From contig NZ_CP036261.1 in the NCBI RefSeq assembly GCF_007741475.1, positions 2,852,001 to 2,916,000 of the forward strand: 64,000 bases of DNA, read 5' to 3'. The position numbers were made by a program, and so were the translations under genes. This document shows positions 26,669 to 35,838 of this stretch, in pieces. The DNA comes from Rosistilla ulvae (GTDB lineage Bacteria > Planctomycetota > Planctomycetia > Pirellulales > Pirellulaceae). The stretch's first letter is position 1; each line of letters opens with the position of its first letter. The notes beneath the pieces were generated by a model. The model was not told the DNA's origin. It saw nothing but the letters and a program-made list of their open reading frames with translations, and did not search any database.

Positions 26669-28279
26669 ATGAAACGCTGCATTGCCTTTTTGACCCTCGT
26701 CCTCGGTTCGTTGCTCAGTTTGACATCGGTCTTGGCCGATGATCCGATCCGCCAGATGCAAGCTGATGCGATGCGTTCCAAGGCGGCTTCGTGGGGCTAT
26801 TGGGGAACCGATCCAAGTCGCTATTCGACCTGGACGAACCACTCCAACCGCTTGATCCCGATCTACACCTTCGGGCTCGATATGGAAGTGTTGCGAAACG
26901 AAGGGAGTCAGTATCGGCGATCCGATGCGTTGCAGCAGCTTTACGGTCGCGTCCCCACCGGATCGCTGAACCCCAAGGCCGAGTACTTCGATCAGACCGA
27001 CATCTATCGCTTGCAGAAGCTGGCGTTTGCCGCGGGCAAAAAGAATATCATCTTGATGGTCTTCGACGGCATGGACTGGAACACGACGCAGGCCGCGGCG
27101 ATCTACAAGCAACAAAATGTCGCTTTCACCGAGGGCCGCGGGACGGGGCTGGCTTTCCTCGATTACCGCAGCATCCCATCGGATTACGGATATTGCGTCA
27201 CGAGCGCTCATCACAGCGATGCGAAGACGGACGTCAGTGCCCAACTGGTGATCGACGGCCAACTGGGCGACGCAGGAGGATATGATCCGTTGCGTGGCGG
27301 TTGGGCTCCGTGGGAACATGCCAAGTCGCGCGATTATCTGATCGGAAAGGACCGCCAACAGCCCGATTGCGTTACCGATTCAGCATCGTCGGCGACCTCG
27401 ATGACCTGCGGCATAAAAACTTATAACGCGGCGATCAACGTGACCGTCGACGGCAAGCAAGTCGAACCGGTCGCGAGGTGGCTGCAGCGCGAACACGGCT
27501 TCCGCGTCGGCATGGTGACCAGCGTCCCGATCAGCCACGCGACGCCGGCCGCTGCTTACGCAAACAATGTCAGCCGCAACGACTACCAAGACATTACGAG
27601 AGACCTGTTGGGACTGCCATCGTCCAGTCACCGCATGCCGCTCGAAGGAGCCGACGTCGTGATCGGTGCCGGCTGGGGCGTTTACCAGGATCAAGCGCCT
27701 GGGCAAGGCGACAACTTTGCCGCCGGGAACATCTACGCCGATCTCGAGGATCTGCGCCGCAGCGAGATCGACAACGGAGGCCGATATGTCGTCGCGCAAC
27801 GAACCGCGGGGAAAAACGGTTCGCGATTGCTCGACGATGCAGCCCGCCGCGCGATCGCCGAAAACGGTCGCTTGCTAGGCTTTTTTGGCACCGACCAGGC
27901 GCATCTCCCCTTCCGCACCGCCGACGGACGCTACAACCCTGCGGAGGATGTCAAAGGAACCGAGGTTTACGAACCGGCCGACATCAACGAAAATCCAACT
28001 CTCGCCGAAATGACCGAAGCCGCGTTGCAGGTTCTGCAATCGAGCGAAAAGGGATTTTGGTTGATGATCGAAGCGGGCGATATCGACTGGGCAAACCACG
28101 CCAACAATATCGACAGCTCGATCGGCGCCGTCTTCAGCGGTGAAGACGCGTTTCAGGCAACAGTCAATTGGATCGATGATCGCGATGCGTGGGACGACAC
28201 CGCGCTGATCGTAACCTCGGATCACGGGCACCATTTTGTGCTTCGCGAGCCCGAGGCGCTGATCCATAAAAAGCAATAG
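26669..28279 (+). CDS. Secreted alkaline phosphatase (PhoA family)
   Basis: This 536-residue enzyme carries a signal peptide (CIAFLTLVLGSLLSLTSVLA, then DDP). The catalytic serine is Ser238 in VTDSASSATSMTCG, the classic DSAxxAT site. Metal ligands are visible in MVFDGMDWN, IEAGDIDWANHANN and VTSDHGHH. It releases phosphate from organic monoesters outside the cytoplasm using zinc and magnesium. No clear ribosome binding site precedes the ATG and no phosphate box could be recognised. The exonuclease gene follows by 57 bases in the same direction. Confidence 0.92.
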   Translation: MKRCIAFLTLVLGSLLSLTSVLADDPIRQMQADAMRSKAASWGYWGTDPSRYSTWTNHSNRLIPIYTFGLDMEVLRNEGSQYRRSDALQQLYGRVPTGSLNPKAEYFDQTDIYRLQKLAFAAGKKNIILMVFDGMDWNTTQAAAIYKQQNVAFTEGRGTGLAFLDYRSIPSDYGYCVTSAHHSDAKTDVSAQLVIDGQLGDAGGYDPLRGGWAPWEHAKSRDYLIGKDRQQPDCVTDSASSATSMTCGIKTYNAAINVTVDGKQVEPVARWLQREHGFRVGMVTSVPISHATPAAAYANNVSRNDYQDITRDLLGLPSSSHRMPLEGADVVIGAGWGVYQDQAPGQGDNFAAGNIYADLEDLRRSEIDNGGRYVVAQRTAGKNGSRLLDDAARRAIAENGRLLGFFGTDQAHLPFRTADGRYNPAEDVKGTEVYEPADINENPTLAEMTEAALQVLQSSEKGFWLMIEAGDIDWANHANNIDSSIGAVFSGEDAFQATVNWIDDRDAWDDTALIVTSDHGHHFVLREPEALIHKKQ

Positions 28280-28336
28280 CGGGCGACGGGCATCGAGGCC
28301 AGCCGACCGCACGGACGAACAAGGAATTGAGCCCCC

Positions 28337-29164
28337 ATGTCAGCTGCAACCGACGTCCGTTATCTGGTTTTTGACGTGGAGAGTGTCGCCGACGGCGACC
28401 TAATCGCGCGTGCTCGCTACAAGAGCGACACGATGCAGGCGGGGGACGCGATCGAAGAATTCCGCAGCGATCTTGTTAACGAGGGTGGCAAGGACTTCAT
28501 TCCCTATACCTTCCAGATGCCGGTGGCCGTCGTGATCGCCAAGGTCTCGGCCGACCTGGAACTGTTGGACCTCGTCTCGCTCGACGAACCGCTGCATCGA
28601 CCGCACGTGATCACTCAGCATTTCTGGCGCGGCTGGCAAGCTTATAAACAGCCGACTTGGGTGACGTTTAATGGACGCGGTTTCGACATCCCGTTGATGG
28701 AACTTGCGGCCTTTCGGCACGGCATTCAGCTGCCCGAATGGTTCAACATGTCGGCGCGTACGTACGACCAAAACCGCAACCGCTACAACATGAAGTCGCA
28801 CATCGACCTGCACGAAATGTTGACAAATTTTGGTTCGACGTGGTTCCGCGGGGGACTGAATCTGGCGGCCAACCTGGTCGGCAAACCGGGCAAGATGGTT
28901 GTTGCAGGGAACATGGTCCAAGGGCTCTATGAACAGGGCGAACTGCAGACGATCAGCGATTATTGCCGCTGCGATGTCTTGGATACCTATTTTGTCTTCC
29001 TGCGTTTTAACGTGATCAGCGGGCGGATCGATGTCACCCGCGAGCAAGAACTGGTTGCCAAGGCGAAGCAATATATCGTCGAACGCGCCGACGACTGCCA
29101 GGCCTACGCAGACTATTTAGAAGGCTGGGGCGAATGGGAAAACCCCTGGACCGCGGGAACCTAA
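28337..29164 (+). CDS. Predicted 3'-5' exonuclease of the PolB exonuclease type
   Basis: This 275-residue protein resembles the free-standing PolB-like exonuclease family (DNA_pol_B_exo2, PF10108). The three exonuclease motifs are present: FDVES (Asp13, Glu15), TFNGRGFDIPL (Asp117) and YCRCD (Tyr209, Asp213). The family has the DEDDy arrangement of proofreading exonucleases; its cellular role is poorly known. The short gap to the phosphatase gene suggests possible co-transcription, without an obvious functional link. Confidence 0.88.
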   Translation: MSAATDVRYLVFDVESVADGDLIARARYKSDTMQAGDAIEEFRSDLVNEGGKDFIPYTFQMPVAVVIAKVSADLELLDLVSLDEPLHRPHVITQHFWRGWQAYKQPTWVTFNGRGFDIPLMELAAFRHGIQLPEWFNMSARTYDQNRNRYNMKSHIDLHEMLTNFGSTWFRGGLNLAANLVGKPGKMVVAGNMVQGLYEQGELQTISDYCRCDVLDTYFVFLRFNVISGRIDVTREQELVAKAKQYIVERADDCQAYADYLEGWGEWENPWTAGT

Positions 29165-29300
29165 TATCCCGCGCCCAATCCGACGATTGGCGCAACCGCT
29201 GCGACGCAAACCGATAGACTTTGATAGTGCAAAAACGGCCGCAACCAGCGGCCAGCCCGGCTTGACAAAAAGCCACTTCCCGCCGACGATATGGACCACA

Positions 29301-29373
29301 CGGGCTGTAGCGCAGTTGGTAGCGCGCTTGACTGGGGGTCAAGAGGTCGCAGGTTCAAATCCTGTCAGCCCGA
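29301..29373 (+). tRNA. tRNA-Pro, anticodon GGG
   Basis: The acceptor stem CGGGCTG pairs with CAGCCCG, followed by discriminator A; CCA is not encoded. The anticodon arm is CTTGA-CTGGGGG-TCAAG with anticodon GGG. The T arm contains GGTTCAAATCC. Confidence 0.95.
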
Positions 29374-29500
29374 CTATAAAGAAAACTGCGTTTTTTGCTG
29401 TCGACCAAATCGCGATGTAATCACGAAAGTAATCAAGCTGGGCAAAGCTCTAGTCAGTTGCTATTGACTGAACGCCCGATTGGGCGAGATCAGTGGGTGG

Positions 29501-29523
29501 GCCAATGATTGCATATCATTGGC
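29501..29523. promoter_or_regulatory. Perfect inverted repeat between tRNA-Pro and the XylR-type gene
   Basis: GCCAATGAT, five bases TGCAT, then ATCATTGGC: nine-base arms, perfect. It is 120 bases beyond the regulator's stop and 128 bases after the tRNA. It could be a terminator without a T-run or a protein binding site. Confidence 0.45.
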
Positions 29524-29642
29524 TGTTCAATTAGCGAATTCTCGCTTCTGCAATCGACATGGAACCGTTTCCGGTTGCACAGGCTCGATCGCTGTTCCCC
29601 GCGCTTCAATAATTGCGAGAGGCATTTCGCGATCGTTGGGGT

Positions 29643-30827
29643 TCAATCTTCATCTGGGTCCGGGTCTTCTTCACGCCGCGCGGACTCGCGGAAATCTTTG
29701 GTGGTCATTCCAACTTTCTTGTGGAAGTGATCCATGAAATACGCGGGACTGCTGAACCCGCATCGGTAAGAGACCGTTGTTGCCGAGAGCGATGTTTCGA
29801 TCAGCAGTTCTCGGGCCCGCGCCAGTCGAACACGGACGATTTCGGATTTGAGCGAGCGTCCCAGCAAGTCGCGGAACCGACGCTCCAGCACACGTCTTCC
29901 TACGGCCACTTCCTGCACGACATCGTTGACGTCGATCGCATCACAAGCATGCAGGCGAATGTATTTCACCGCATCGGCGACCTCCGGATCCTCGACCGCC
30001 AGCATGTCGGTCGATTGCCTTTCGACAACGCGTCGTGGCGAGACATTGAACTTCGCTGGAACGTTTTGCCCCTGCATCATTCGACTGAGCAGATCGGCGG
30101 CTTGGTAGCCGACGCGGATCGGATTGACGTCGACGCTGGTGAGCCGTTGGTCGCTTAATTCGCACAGCAATTCATCGTTGCCAACGCCGATCACGGCGAC
30201 ATGTTCGGGAACCGGAATATCCGCGGTAGCGCAGGCGTCGAGCGTCTCGCGGCCACGGATGTCATTGCAGGCGAAGATCCCGATCGGCTTTGGCAAACTG
30301 CGAACCCAATCGACCAACTGCTTTTGTTCTTTCGCCCAAGACGGACCGTACTGACCGCCGCCACGTGGCTGAAAAATGTTGACGTCGTACCCAGCTTCTT
30401 CGGCCAGCGATTGGAAAGCATCACAACGTTCGTCGAGGCGCGGGCGATGGCCGCGGCGCATGCCGCAGATGCCGATGTTTTTCAGCCCCAAGCCAGCGAG
30501 ATGCCCAAACGCCAACTCGGCGATCCGCAGGCAATCGGTCTTCACCACAGGGAACCCCGTGTTGGGGATATCACCAAGAACGTCGACGCAGGGAGCCGCC
30601 GAACGTTTCAGAACCGCCGCCGTTCGCAGGTTGGTTACATGCGCGATGATTCCATCGCCTTGCCAGGAGGCCATCCATGCGGGTGTCGGTTCTTCCAATC
30701 CGCGGGGACGGAACAAGATCGACCAACGACCATGCTCTTGAACATGTTGCCAGATTCCCTTCAGCACGCCTCGGCCGTAGGCCCGCGACGTTTCGACGAA
30801 CAAGGCAACGCGTGGTGTCGGTTGCAT
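29643..30827 (-). CDS. XylR-type regulator (LacI-like sensor + AraC HTH)
   Basis: The product has an N-terminal periplasmic-binding-protein fold (RVALFVETSRAYGRGVLKGI, then GIFACNDIRGRETLDAC and HVAVIGVGNDEL), which in XylR proteins senses a sugar. A C-terminal AraC domain follows with two HTH motifs (about residues 295-390; SLSATTVSYRCGFSSPAYF). I prefer the ATG at 30827, which has AAGGTG nine bases upstream; an ATG at 30875 would add 16 residues. It is divergent from the DUF1559 - lipoprotein - sialidase operon, which makes that operon the likely target. The direct repeats at 30943 and 30964 are its best candidate binding site. The sensed sugar is unknown. Confidence 0.9.
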   Translation of the reverse strand: MQPTPRVALFVETSRAYGRGVLKGIWQHVQEHGRWSILFRPRGLEEPTPAWMASWQGDGIIAHVTNLRTAAVLKRSAAPCVDVLGDIPNTGFPVVKTDCLRIAELAFGHLAGLGLKNIGICGMRRGHRPRLDERCDAFQSLAEEAGYDVNIFQPRGGGQYGPSWAKEQKQLVDWVRSLPKPIGIFACNDIRGRETLDACATADIPVPEHVAVIGVGNDELLCELSDQRLTSVDVNPIRVGYQAADLLSRMMQGQNVPAKFNVSPRRVVERQSTDMLAVEDPEVADAVKYIRLHACDAIDVNDVVQEVAVGRRVLERRFRDLLGRSLKSEIVRVRLARARELLIETSLSATTVSYRCGFSSPAYFMDHFHKKVGMTTKDFRESARREEDPDPDED

Positions 30828-30942
30828 AACGGGTAGCACCTTGGGAGGACGCAGCGTGAGAAAGGGACGAAGCATCTCGAATTGCCTGAAATACTCGCAT
30901 CTAAACTAACTGGAGAGGATGGGGCTGGTAAACAGGCGTTGA

Positions 30943-30976
30943 CGCAAAAACGAATAAGTTGTTCGCAAAACTGAAT
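30943..30976 (+). promoter_or_regulatory. Direct repeat with 21-bp pitch, probable AraC-type operator
   Basis: CGCAAAAACGAAT at 30943-30955 and CGCAAAACTGAAT at 30964-30976 match at 11 of 13 positions and are exactly 21 bases apart, two DNA turns. The second copy ends at the first base of a -35-like TTGAAC. This is the usual layout of an AraC-type activator site. Confidence 0.55.
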
Positions 30977-31005
30977 TGAACCTGCGCGCAGCGGGCGGCT
31001 AGGAT
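30976..31005 (+). promoter_or_regulatory. Candidate sigma70 promoter of the DUF1559-sialidase operon
   Basis: TTGAAC, an 18-base spacer and TAGGAT lie about 90 bases before the first gene. The match is moderate, as expected for an activator-dependent promoter. Confidence 0.45.
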
Positions 31006-31097
31006 ATGGACGTGCGCTGAACCACGATGCCGCAACACCGTTGTGCGTTCCCCCTTTATCCGTTCGATCCCGTTTTAAATTTCTGAGGACTATCGCG

Positions 31098-32087
31098 ATG
31101 CTCCACCAAACCTGTTTCCCGAATCAAAGACTGCGCCGCAGGGGGAGTCGTCCCGTGACGTCGGTCCGCACGATGGGCTTTACATTGGTTGAGTTGTTGG
31201 TTGTGATTGCGATCATCGGGATTTTGGTTGGCCTGCTGCTGCCTGCGGTTCAAGCAGCTCGCGAAGCAGCCCGACGGATGCAATGCACAAACAATCTCAA
31301 GCAGCTCGGCCTAGCGGTTCACAACTATGCCGATACGTTCAAGGTGATTCCCCCGCTGGAAGTCTGGCAAAACGGCAGAACGACAAACTGGGGAGCAAAC
31401 GTTTTGTTGATGCCATTTATTGAGCAATCGGCATTGCACGAAGCGTTGAATCCCCAAGGGGATGCGATTCCCAACGTGAGTGTCCAGCCTTTGCTGGCCA
31501 CGCGGATCGATGGGTTTATCTGTCCATCGGACCCCGGTCCCGATCTGAACTTCGCGTTCAACGACTATGGCAAAGCAAACTACTTGCCAAGCCAGGGTGT
31601 TTTTTGGGTGCCTTATAACGACAGCGGTTATACCCAAGCGTGCCGCTTGGCCAATATCACCGATGGGCTTTCCAATACGCTCCTGTACGGCGAACGATTT
31701 CTGGGAGAGCAGCCGTTTCGTAGCGTGGGAGGCATTTGGGCAGGACGCAGCAGGACCGGGGGCAACGTCCAGGCCCATGGCCGCGCCGCTTGGCCGCCGA
31801 ATACTCCCTATGCCGGTGATCTCGATGACATCTCGGGCACGTCGGATCCGCTGAATACGCGGACCGCCTATTCCAGCTTGCATCCTGGTGGCGTTAACAT
31901 CACTCGTTGTGACGGCTCGGTCCGATTTATCAGCGAAAACGTCGACAGCCTCACTAGTTACCCGTCGAGTTCTTCCACAAACTTCTTCCGACTGGCCGCC
32001 CAAGCCGTCTCGCAACCGTCGGATGCCAATCGCGTCTGGCAAAACTTGTTCATTCCCAACGACGGCAATCCTGTCGGCGACTACTAA
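31098..32087 (+). CDS. DUF1559 pilin-like surface protein
   Basis: The ATG at 31098 has TGAGGA upstream; a longer frame from 31041 lacks one. The 329-residue product has a type IV prepilin-like N terminus: cleavage expected at Gly27-Phe28, the conserved Glu at mature position 5, and the helix FTLVELLVVIAIIGILVGLL, followed by AREAARRMQCTNNLKQ. The DUF1559 C-terminal signature is LHPGGVNITRCDGSVRF. This family is greatly expanded in planctomycetes; the proteins are exported by type II/IV pilus-like machinery and their function is unknown. It is first in an operon with a lipoprotein and a sialidase. Confidence 0.9.
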   Translation: MLHQTCFPNQRLRRRGSRPVTSVRTMGFTLVELLVVIAIIGILVGLLLPAVQAAREAARRMQCTNNLKQLGLAVHNYADTFKVIPPLEVWQNGRTTNWGANVLLMPFIEQSALHEALNPQGDAIPNVSVQPLLATRIDGFICPSDPGPDLNFAFNDYGKANYLPSQGVFWVPYNDSGYTQACRLANITDGLSNTLLYGERFLGEQPFRSVGGIWAGRSRTGGNVQAHGRAAWPPNTPYAGDLDDISGTSDPLNTRTAYSSLHPGGVNITRCDGSVRFISENVDSLTSYPSSSSTNFFRLAAQAVSQPSDANRVWQNLFIPNDGNPVGDY

Positions 32088-32106
32088 GAAGAATTGGAGC
32101 ATTGTT

Positions 32107-32520
32107 ATGAAGCGTTTTCATTCAGTCGGCTTGCGGGTCGCGATGGCGTTGATGGTTTTGGGAACTCTGGGGTGCGGACCCAAGAGCGGCGTCGAGCGGC
32201 ACGATCTTTCTGGCACCGTCACCTTTGAAGGTGCTCCCGTGCCAGTGGGGATGGTTTCATTCGAACCGATCGAAAAGGGTGTCGGAGGCGGGTTCGCCCC
32301 GATCCGAAACGGTCTGTTCGATACGGCTGATGGAGGCCGAGGGGCGCTCAGCGGGCCGACTTCCGTTCGGATCACGGGCTTTGACGGGATCAAAGATCCG
32401 AGTAACCCCGATGCGCCGCCGAAGGCATTGTTTGAAGCTTACGAAACGACGCTCGACTTGGCTGACGATCAAGATGAAATCGAGTTTGCGTTGCCGCTGG
32501 AAGGCGCTCAACCGAATTAG
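32107..32520 (+). CDS. Small lipoprotein with a carboxypeptidase-regulatory-like fold
   Basis: The 137-residue product begins 19 bases after the DUF1559 stop. It has a signal sequence ending in a lipobox (LGTLGCG), so it is probably lipid-anchored. The body (DLSGTVTFEGAPVPVGMVSF, then SVRITGFDG) is the short beta-sandwich seen in many planctomycete lipoproteins that follow DUF1559 genes. The function is unknown. Confidence 0.85.
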   Translation: MKRFHSVGLRVAMALMVLGTLGCGPKSGVERHDLSGTVTFEGAPVPVGMVSFEPIEKGVGGGFAPIRNGLFDTADGGRGALSGPTSVRITGFDGIKDPSNPDAPPKALFEAYETTLDLADDQDEIEFALPLEGAQPN

Positions 32521-32586
32521 TTCGGAGCGATTTTCCCAAAGGTCTGAAAAGACGATTACCTCTTTAACAACGGAGGCATGGCGACC

Positions 32587-33768
32587 ATGCTGAATCGACG
32601 AAATCTCATCAAAGCGGCGGCAGGTTGGGGCGGAGCGTGCACCCTGCCAGGCATTTCGGCGAACAGCTGGGCGAAATCGTATGGCGAAGATCGTCCGTTG
32701 CTGCGCCCGGTTTTCGACCAGGTGATTTGTCCCGAGACGGCGGAGCATCCGCGAAACGACCATCAAACGATCCTGCCCTTGGATTCGGATCGCCTGATGT
32801 TGGTCTGGTCCGAATACTACTTGAATGCCGCGCAGCCATCGCAGCGGGGTGGAAATGCAAGGATCGGGGACGAAGTCTCGTGTCAGATCTCGAGCATGAT
32901 TTCGTCGGATCGCGGCCGCACGTGGAGCGACCGACGCGTGCTGCAACCGAATGAGTGGAAACACAACGTCAAGCAGTCCAATCTGGTTCGGCTTTCCGAG
33001 AACGAACTCTTGATGTTCTATGTCGGCTGGGATTCCGCGACCGATCGCAACGTCTTTCGGCGGCGGTCGCTCGACAATGGCCAAACGTGGGACGCGCAAG
33101 TGCAAATCTCACAGCCGGGCTGGTACTGTAACAACGCCGACCGCGCGATTCGCTTAAGCACCGGGCGGATTCTCTTGCCGGCGCATGGCCCCTACGACCC
33201 GCGTTATATCGGCGGCACGCGTTACAAAGGAGGCGACTTGCATTCGTTTGTCTATTATTCGGACGACGGCTTTCAAACGTGGAAGACCAGCAAAAACAGC
33301 ATGACGGCTGAAGGGCGTGGGTGCCATGAACCGACCATCGTCGAGCTGAAAGATGGCAGCCTGTATTGTTTGATGCGGAATACGAACAAGAAACAGTACG
33401 CGAGCCGTTCTATCGATGGCGGCGAAACGTGGTCGACGCCCGAGCCGACGGTGCTAACTTCCCCCGAGTCTCCCGCGCTCCTGAAGCGGATCCCAAGCAC
33501 CGGCGACTTGATGGTGATCTGGAACAACGTAAGTTCGAGTTCCAATTGGCCGAGAAATCCGCTCAGCGTCGCCATTTCAGACGATGAAGCGAAAACCTGG
33601 AAGCACGTTCAAGACATCGACAATCGCAACAACTACGAGATCGCCTATCCCTCGGCAACTTTCGTCGATGATGAAGTCTTGATCGCCTATTACTCGCGCC
33701 CCACCAGAGGAAGAGTCGGCTCCGAGGTAACGCTGCGAATCTATAAAACCGACCAGCTCTACACCTAG
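32587..33768 (+). CDS. Tat-exported sialidase-like beta-propeller (BNR repeats)
   Basis: I prefer the ATG at 32587: GGAGG lies ten bases upstream, whereas it is one base from the ATG at 32578. The N terminus NRRNLIKAAAGWGG is a twin-arginine signal. The 393-residue body carries Asp-box repeats (SSDRGRTW, SLDNGQTW, SDDGFQTW, SIDGGETW) of the sialidase six-bladed propeller. The family cleaves terminal sialic acids, but many planctomycete members probably act on other glycans. The link to an XylR-type sugar regulator fits glycan use. Confidence 0.87.
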   Translation: MLNRRNLIKAAAGWGGACTLPGISANSWAKSYGEDRPLLRPVFDQVICPETAEHPRNDHQTILPLDSDRLMLVWSEYYLNAAQPSQRGGNARIGDEVSCQISSMISSDRGRTWSDRRVLQPNEWKHNVKQSNLVRLSENELLMFYVGWDSATDRNVFRRRSLDNGQTWDAQVQISQPGWYCNNADRAIRLSTGRILLPAHGPYDPRYIGGTRYKGGDLHSFVYYSDDGFQTWKTSKNSMTAEGRGCHEPTIVELKDGSLYCLMRNTNKKQYASRSIDGGETWSTPEPTVLTSPESPALLKRIPSTGDLMVIWNNVSSSSNWPRNPLSVAISDDEAKTWKHVQDIDNRNNYEIAYPSATFVDDEVLIAYYSRPTRGRVGSEVTLRIYKTDQLYT

Positions 33769-33894
33769 AGCGCGTAGCGGAAGTCGCCATGACTTTCGAT
33801 CCACGCCGAGCCGAGTCTCCTCCGAAACTCTTGACGAGTTCCGCAACGACGGGCATGCAACCAATCGGCCTGTTCTAAACCTCGCGAAACTGCT

Positions 33895-35022
33895 TCAACT
33901 TTGCGAGTCGAATTGAACTCGCGTCTTGTTTAGGTAGATTCGAAGCATGGCGGAAGAGGCCAACTCAAATGCCACCAAGATGGACGTGCCGACTCCGACC
34001 GATAATGGATACCAATGAATGGGGCCCTCCAGAATCTGAGGGATCAGTCCAACGGCGATAGCTGGTGGGATATGGAGTCGAATTAGTTTAAGTGCCACGA
34101 TCCCAAGGACGACGGTGAGCGCAGTTGAAATGACGCCTGGCCCCAGCAAGGCGACTGCAAGTACGCCGATGGTTGCCGTCGCAAGGCATGTGGTTGGCAA
34201 TTTCCAGAGGCTTGTTGACCAAGGGCAGTCGATGGGATGCAGAAACAACTCAAAGGCGATCACAATGAGTGGCGGAAAGAGGATCAGTTTGTTGTCGAAC
34301 AAGTTGGCTATCGCCATGGTTAGCAGCCCGAAGACCAAAAGCCGAACGATTGCGGAGCCAACATGGGGAGCGCTGTTTCGTTGGTCATCTGTTGGCTCGA
34401 CCTCGGAATGGTCAAACGTGAGCGGAGCGGGGGGCTGAACTTGATCCATCGCGTAACGAGTCAAAGCAAGCGATGATGTCCCGCCCAGGATCGCCATAGG
34501 ATACCACCACGTATCAACTCCCAAGACAACGGGAAAGAAACCAGCCGAAATCGCGGGTGCGATCGGAGACCGAAGAACGAGCAATATCGCGATCGACAAA
34601 CCAACCGAAAGGATCATGGAGGCGAATCCATACGGCAAGTAGATTGCACATGCTGCACCAACGATCCCCGTTAACATGGGAACCAAAGCCAACTGCCATT
34701 TGTGTTTCGCCCATTTTCCGCTCGGGTTCTTGAACACTTCGTAGCTTAGCGCTCCGAGTTCGGGAAAATAGATCAACGAGAAATTCGTGATACTGGCAAT
34801 TCCGGAAACGATTGCCATGAACAATGCTGTAAATCGCAATTCCATGATGTGCTGATAGAACGTGAGGCTGGGATTCAAGAGAGGAAGATCGAGTTCGACT
34901 GGTCGCTGGCACCGCAAGACGTTTACATTCGTCTGTTCCCGAACGCCGGCATCGATTTCTTCGCCATTCAAGACGGACGACTCGGAAACTTCGGCGAATG
35001 GTAGCGGCAGCATTCCAAGCAA
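33895..35022 (-). CDS. HPP-like integral membrane protein, two homologous halves
   Basis: The frame encodes 375 residues with about eight to nine hydrophobic segments. Two halves resemble each other around RSPIAPAISAGFFPVVLG and LHIPPAIAVGLIPQILEG, both followed by a W-Y-P motif (WWYPMAILGG, HWYPLSVGVG). This recalls the HPP membrane family, some members of which transport nitrite. The assignment is tentative. The start is uncertain: the first membrane helix begins near an internal ATG at 34845, and the first 59 residues look non-membrane. No strong ribosome binding site decides. Confidence 0.6.
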   Translation of the reverse strand: MLGMLPLPFAEVSESSVLNGEEIDAGVREQTNVNVLRCQRPVELDLPLLNPSLTFYQHIMELRFTALFMAIVSGIASITNFSLIYFPELGALSYEVFKNPSGKWAKHKWQLALVPMLTGIVGAACAIYLPYGFASMILSVGLSIAILLVLRSPIAPAISAGFFPVVLGVDTWWYPMAILGGTSSLALTRYAMDQVQPPAPLTFDHSEVEPTDDQRNSAPHVGSAIVRLLVFGLLTMAIANLFDNKLILFPPLIVIAFELFLHPIDCPWSTSLWKLPTTCLATATIGVLAVALLGPGVISTALTVVLGIVALKLIRLHIPPAIAVGLIPQILEGPIHWYPLSVGVGTSILVAFELASSAMLRIYLNKTRVQFDSQS

Positions 35023-35838
35023 CCGACCGGCTTCCTGCCTAGCACGCGCTAATTTTTAATGCCGATCGTTATTCGAGCGCGCCCTGACTGAGTTTGGCCA
35101 AGGTGGGGCCCTAGGCAATCGTCCCACTACGGGAAGCTGAATCCAAAATTGCTCTTCGTCTCGCGGCAAACAATGGAGTGGTATCCCTGACGCATGTTGG
35201 GGGGCACAGCAAACCAACGCAAGGTGAGGCCGAATCGCTAGGGGACAGCAATATTACTGTGATTCAACATCGCTGTCACGTTCACAAGAATTACGAAGAG
35301 AGTCCCCCAACACTGGTGGACTGAGAACAACGACAACGGTCGATTTGAGCATGGCCGACAAGGCAATTTCCAGGGGATGCGAACAGGAAAGTCCCTTTCC
35401 CTGCCGTGCATCGGGGATCTGAATGGGGGCGGTACTGCCCTGCCGGAGAGTTTGCGCCAAGGCCAATCCCTCCTTTCGGAATGTCTCCGGCAATAAGTGC
35501 TACGGAGCCAAGGCTGCTGCGGGGGAGTTTGGGCGAAAACACGCAACACTGCCACCGCGGTGTCGCGTGTTGCACACGTTTGTGGGCAGGGAGGTGGGGC
35601 TTCGGAGAGAGGTTTCGCAAGAAAATTCATCGACGGCGCGAACGCCGCAACGGTCGTGTTGCGCGACGCAGCAAGTGCTTTTGGAATGGGGGGCGAGTTT
35701 GCCAAGCCAACAACGTCGACGAAAGTCGCCCAACGTTGTCTTGCATGTCAGCGTCCATGTTTGCTTTGGCTGTGTGGAAATGAAGTCCATCGAGCTCGCA
35801 TTCCGTGCCAAACGCCTGGTTGATGGGCAAACCGGATC
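35023..35838. other. 816-base region without a supported gene
   Basis: Several overlapping frames of 100-155 codons exist on both strands but resemble no family and lack good ribosome binding sites. A nine-base inverted repeat (TGTTGGGGG at 35195, CCCCCAACA at 35304) is present. The region may contain a decayed gene; I see nothing identifiable. Confidence 0.4.

Noticed and set aside
29301-29642. Integration site at tRNA-Pro
   Set aside because: No integrase, no repeated tRNA 3' end and no shift in gene content were found downstream.
35195-35312. Nine-base inverted repeat as ends of an insertion sequence
   Set aside because: Only about 100 bases lie between the arms, there is no target duplication that I can see and no transposase remnant.
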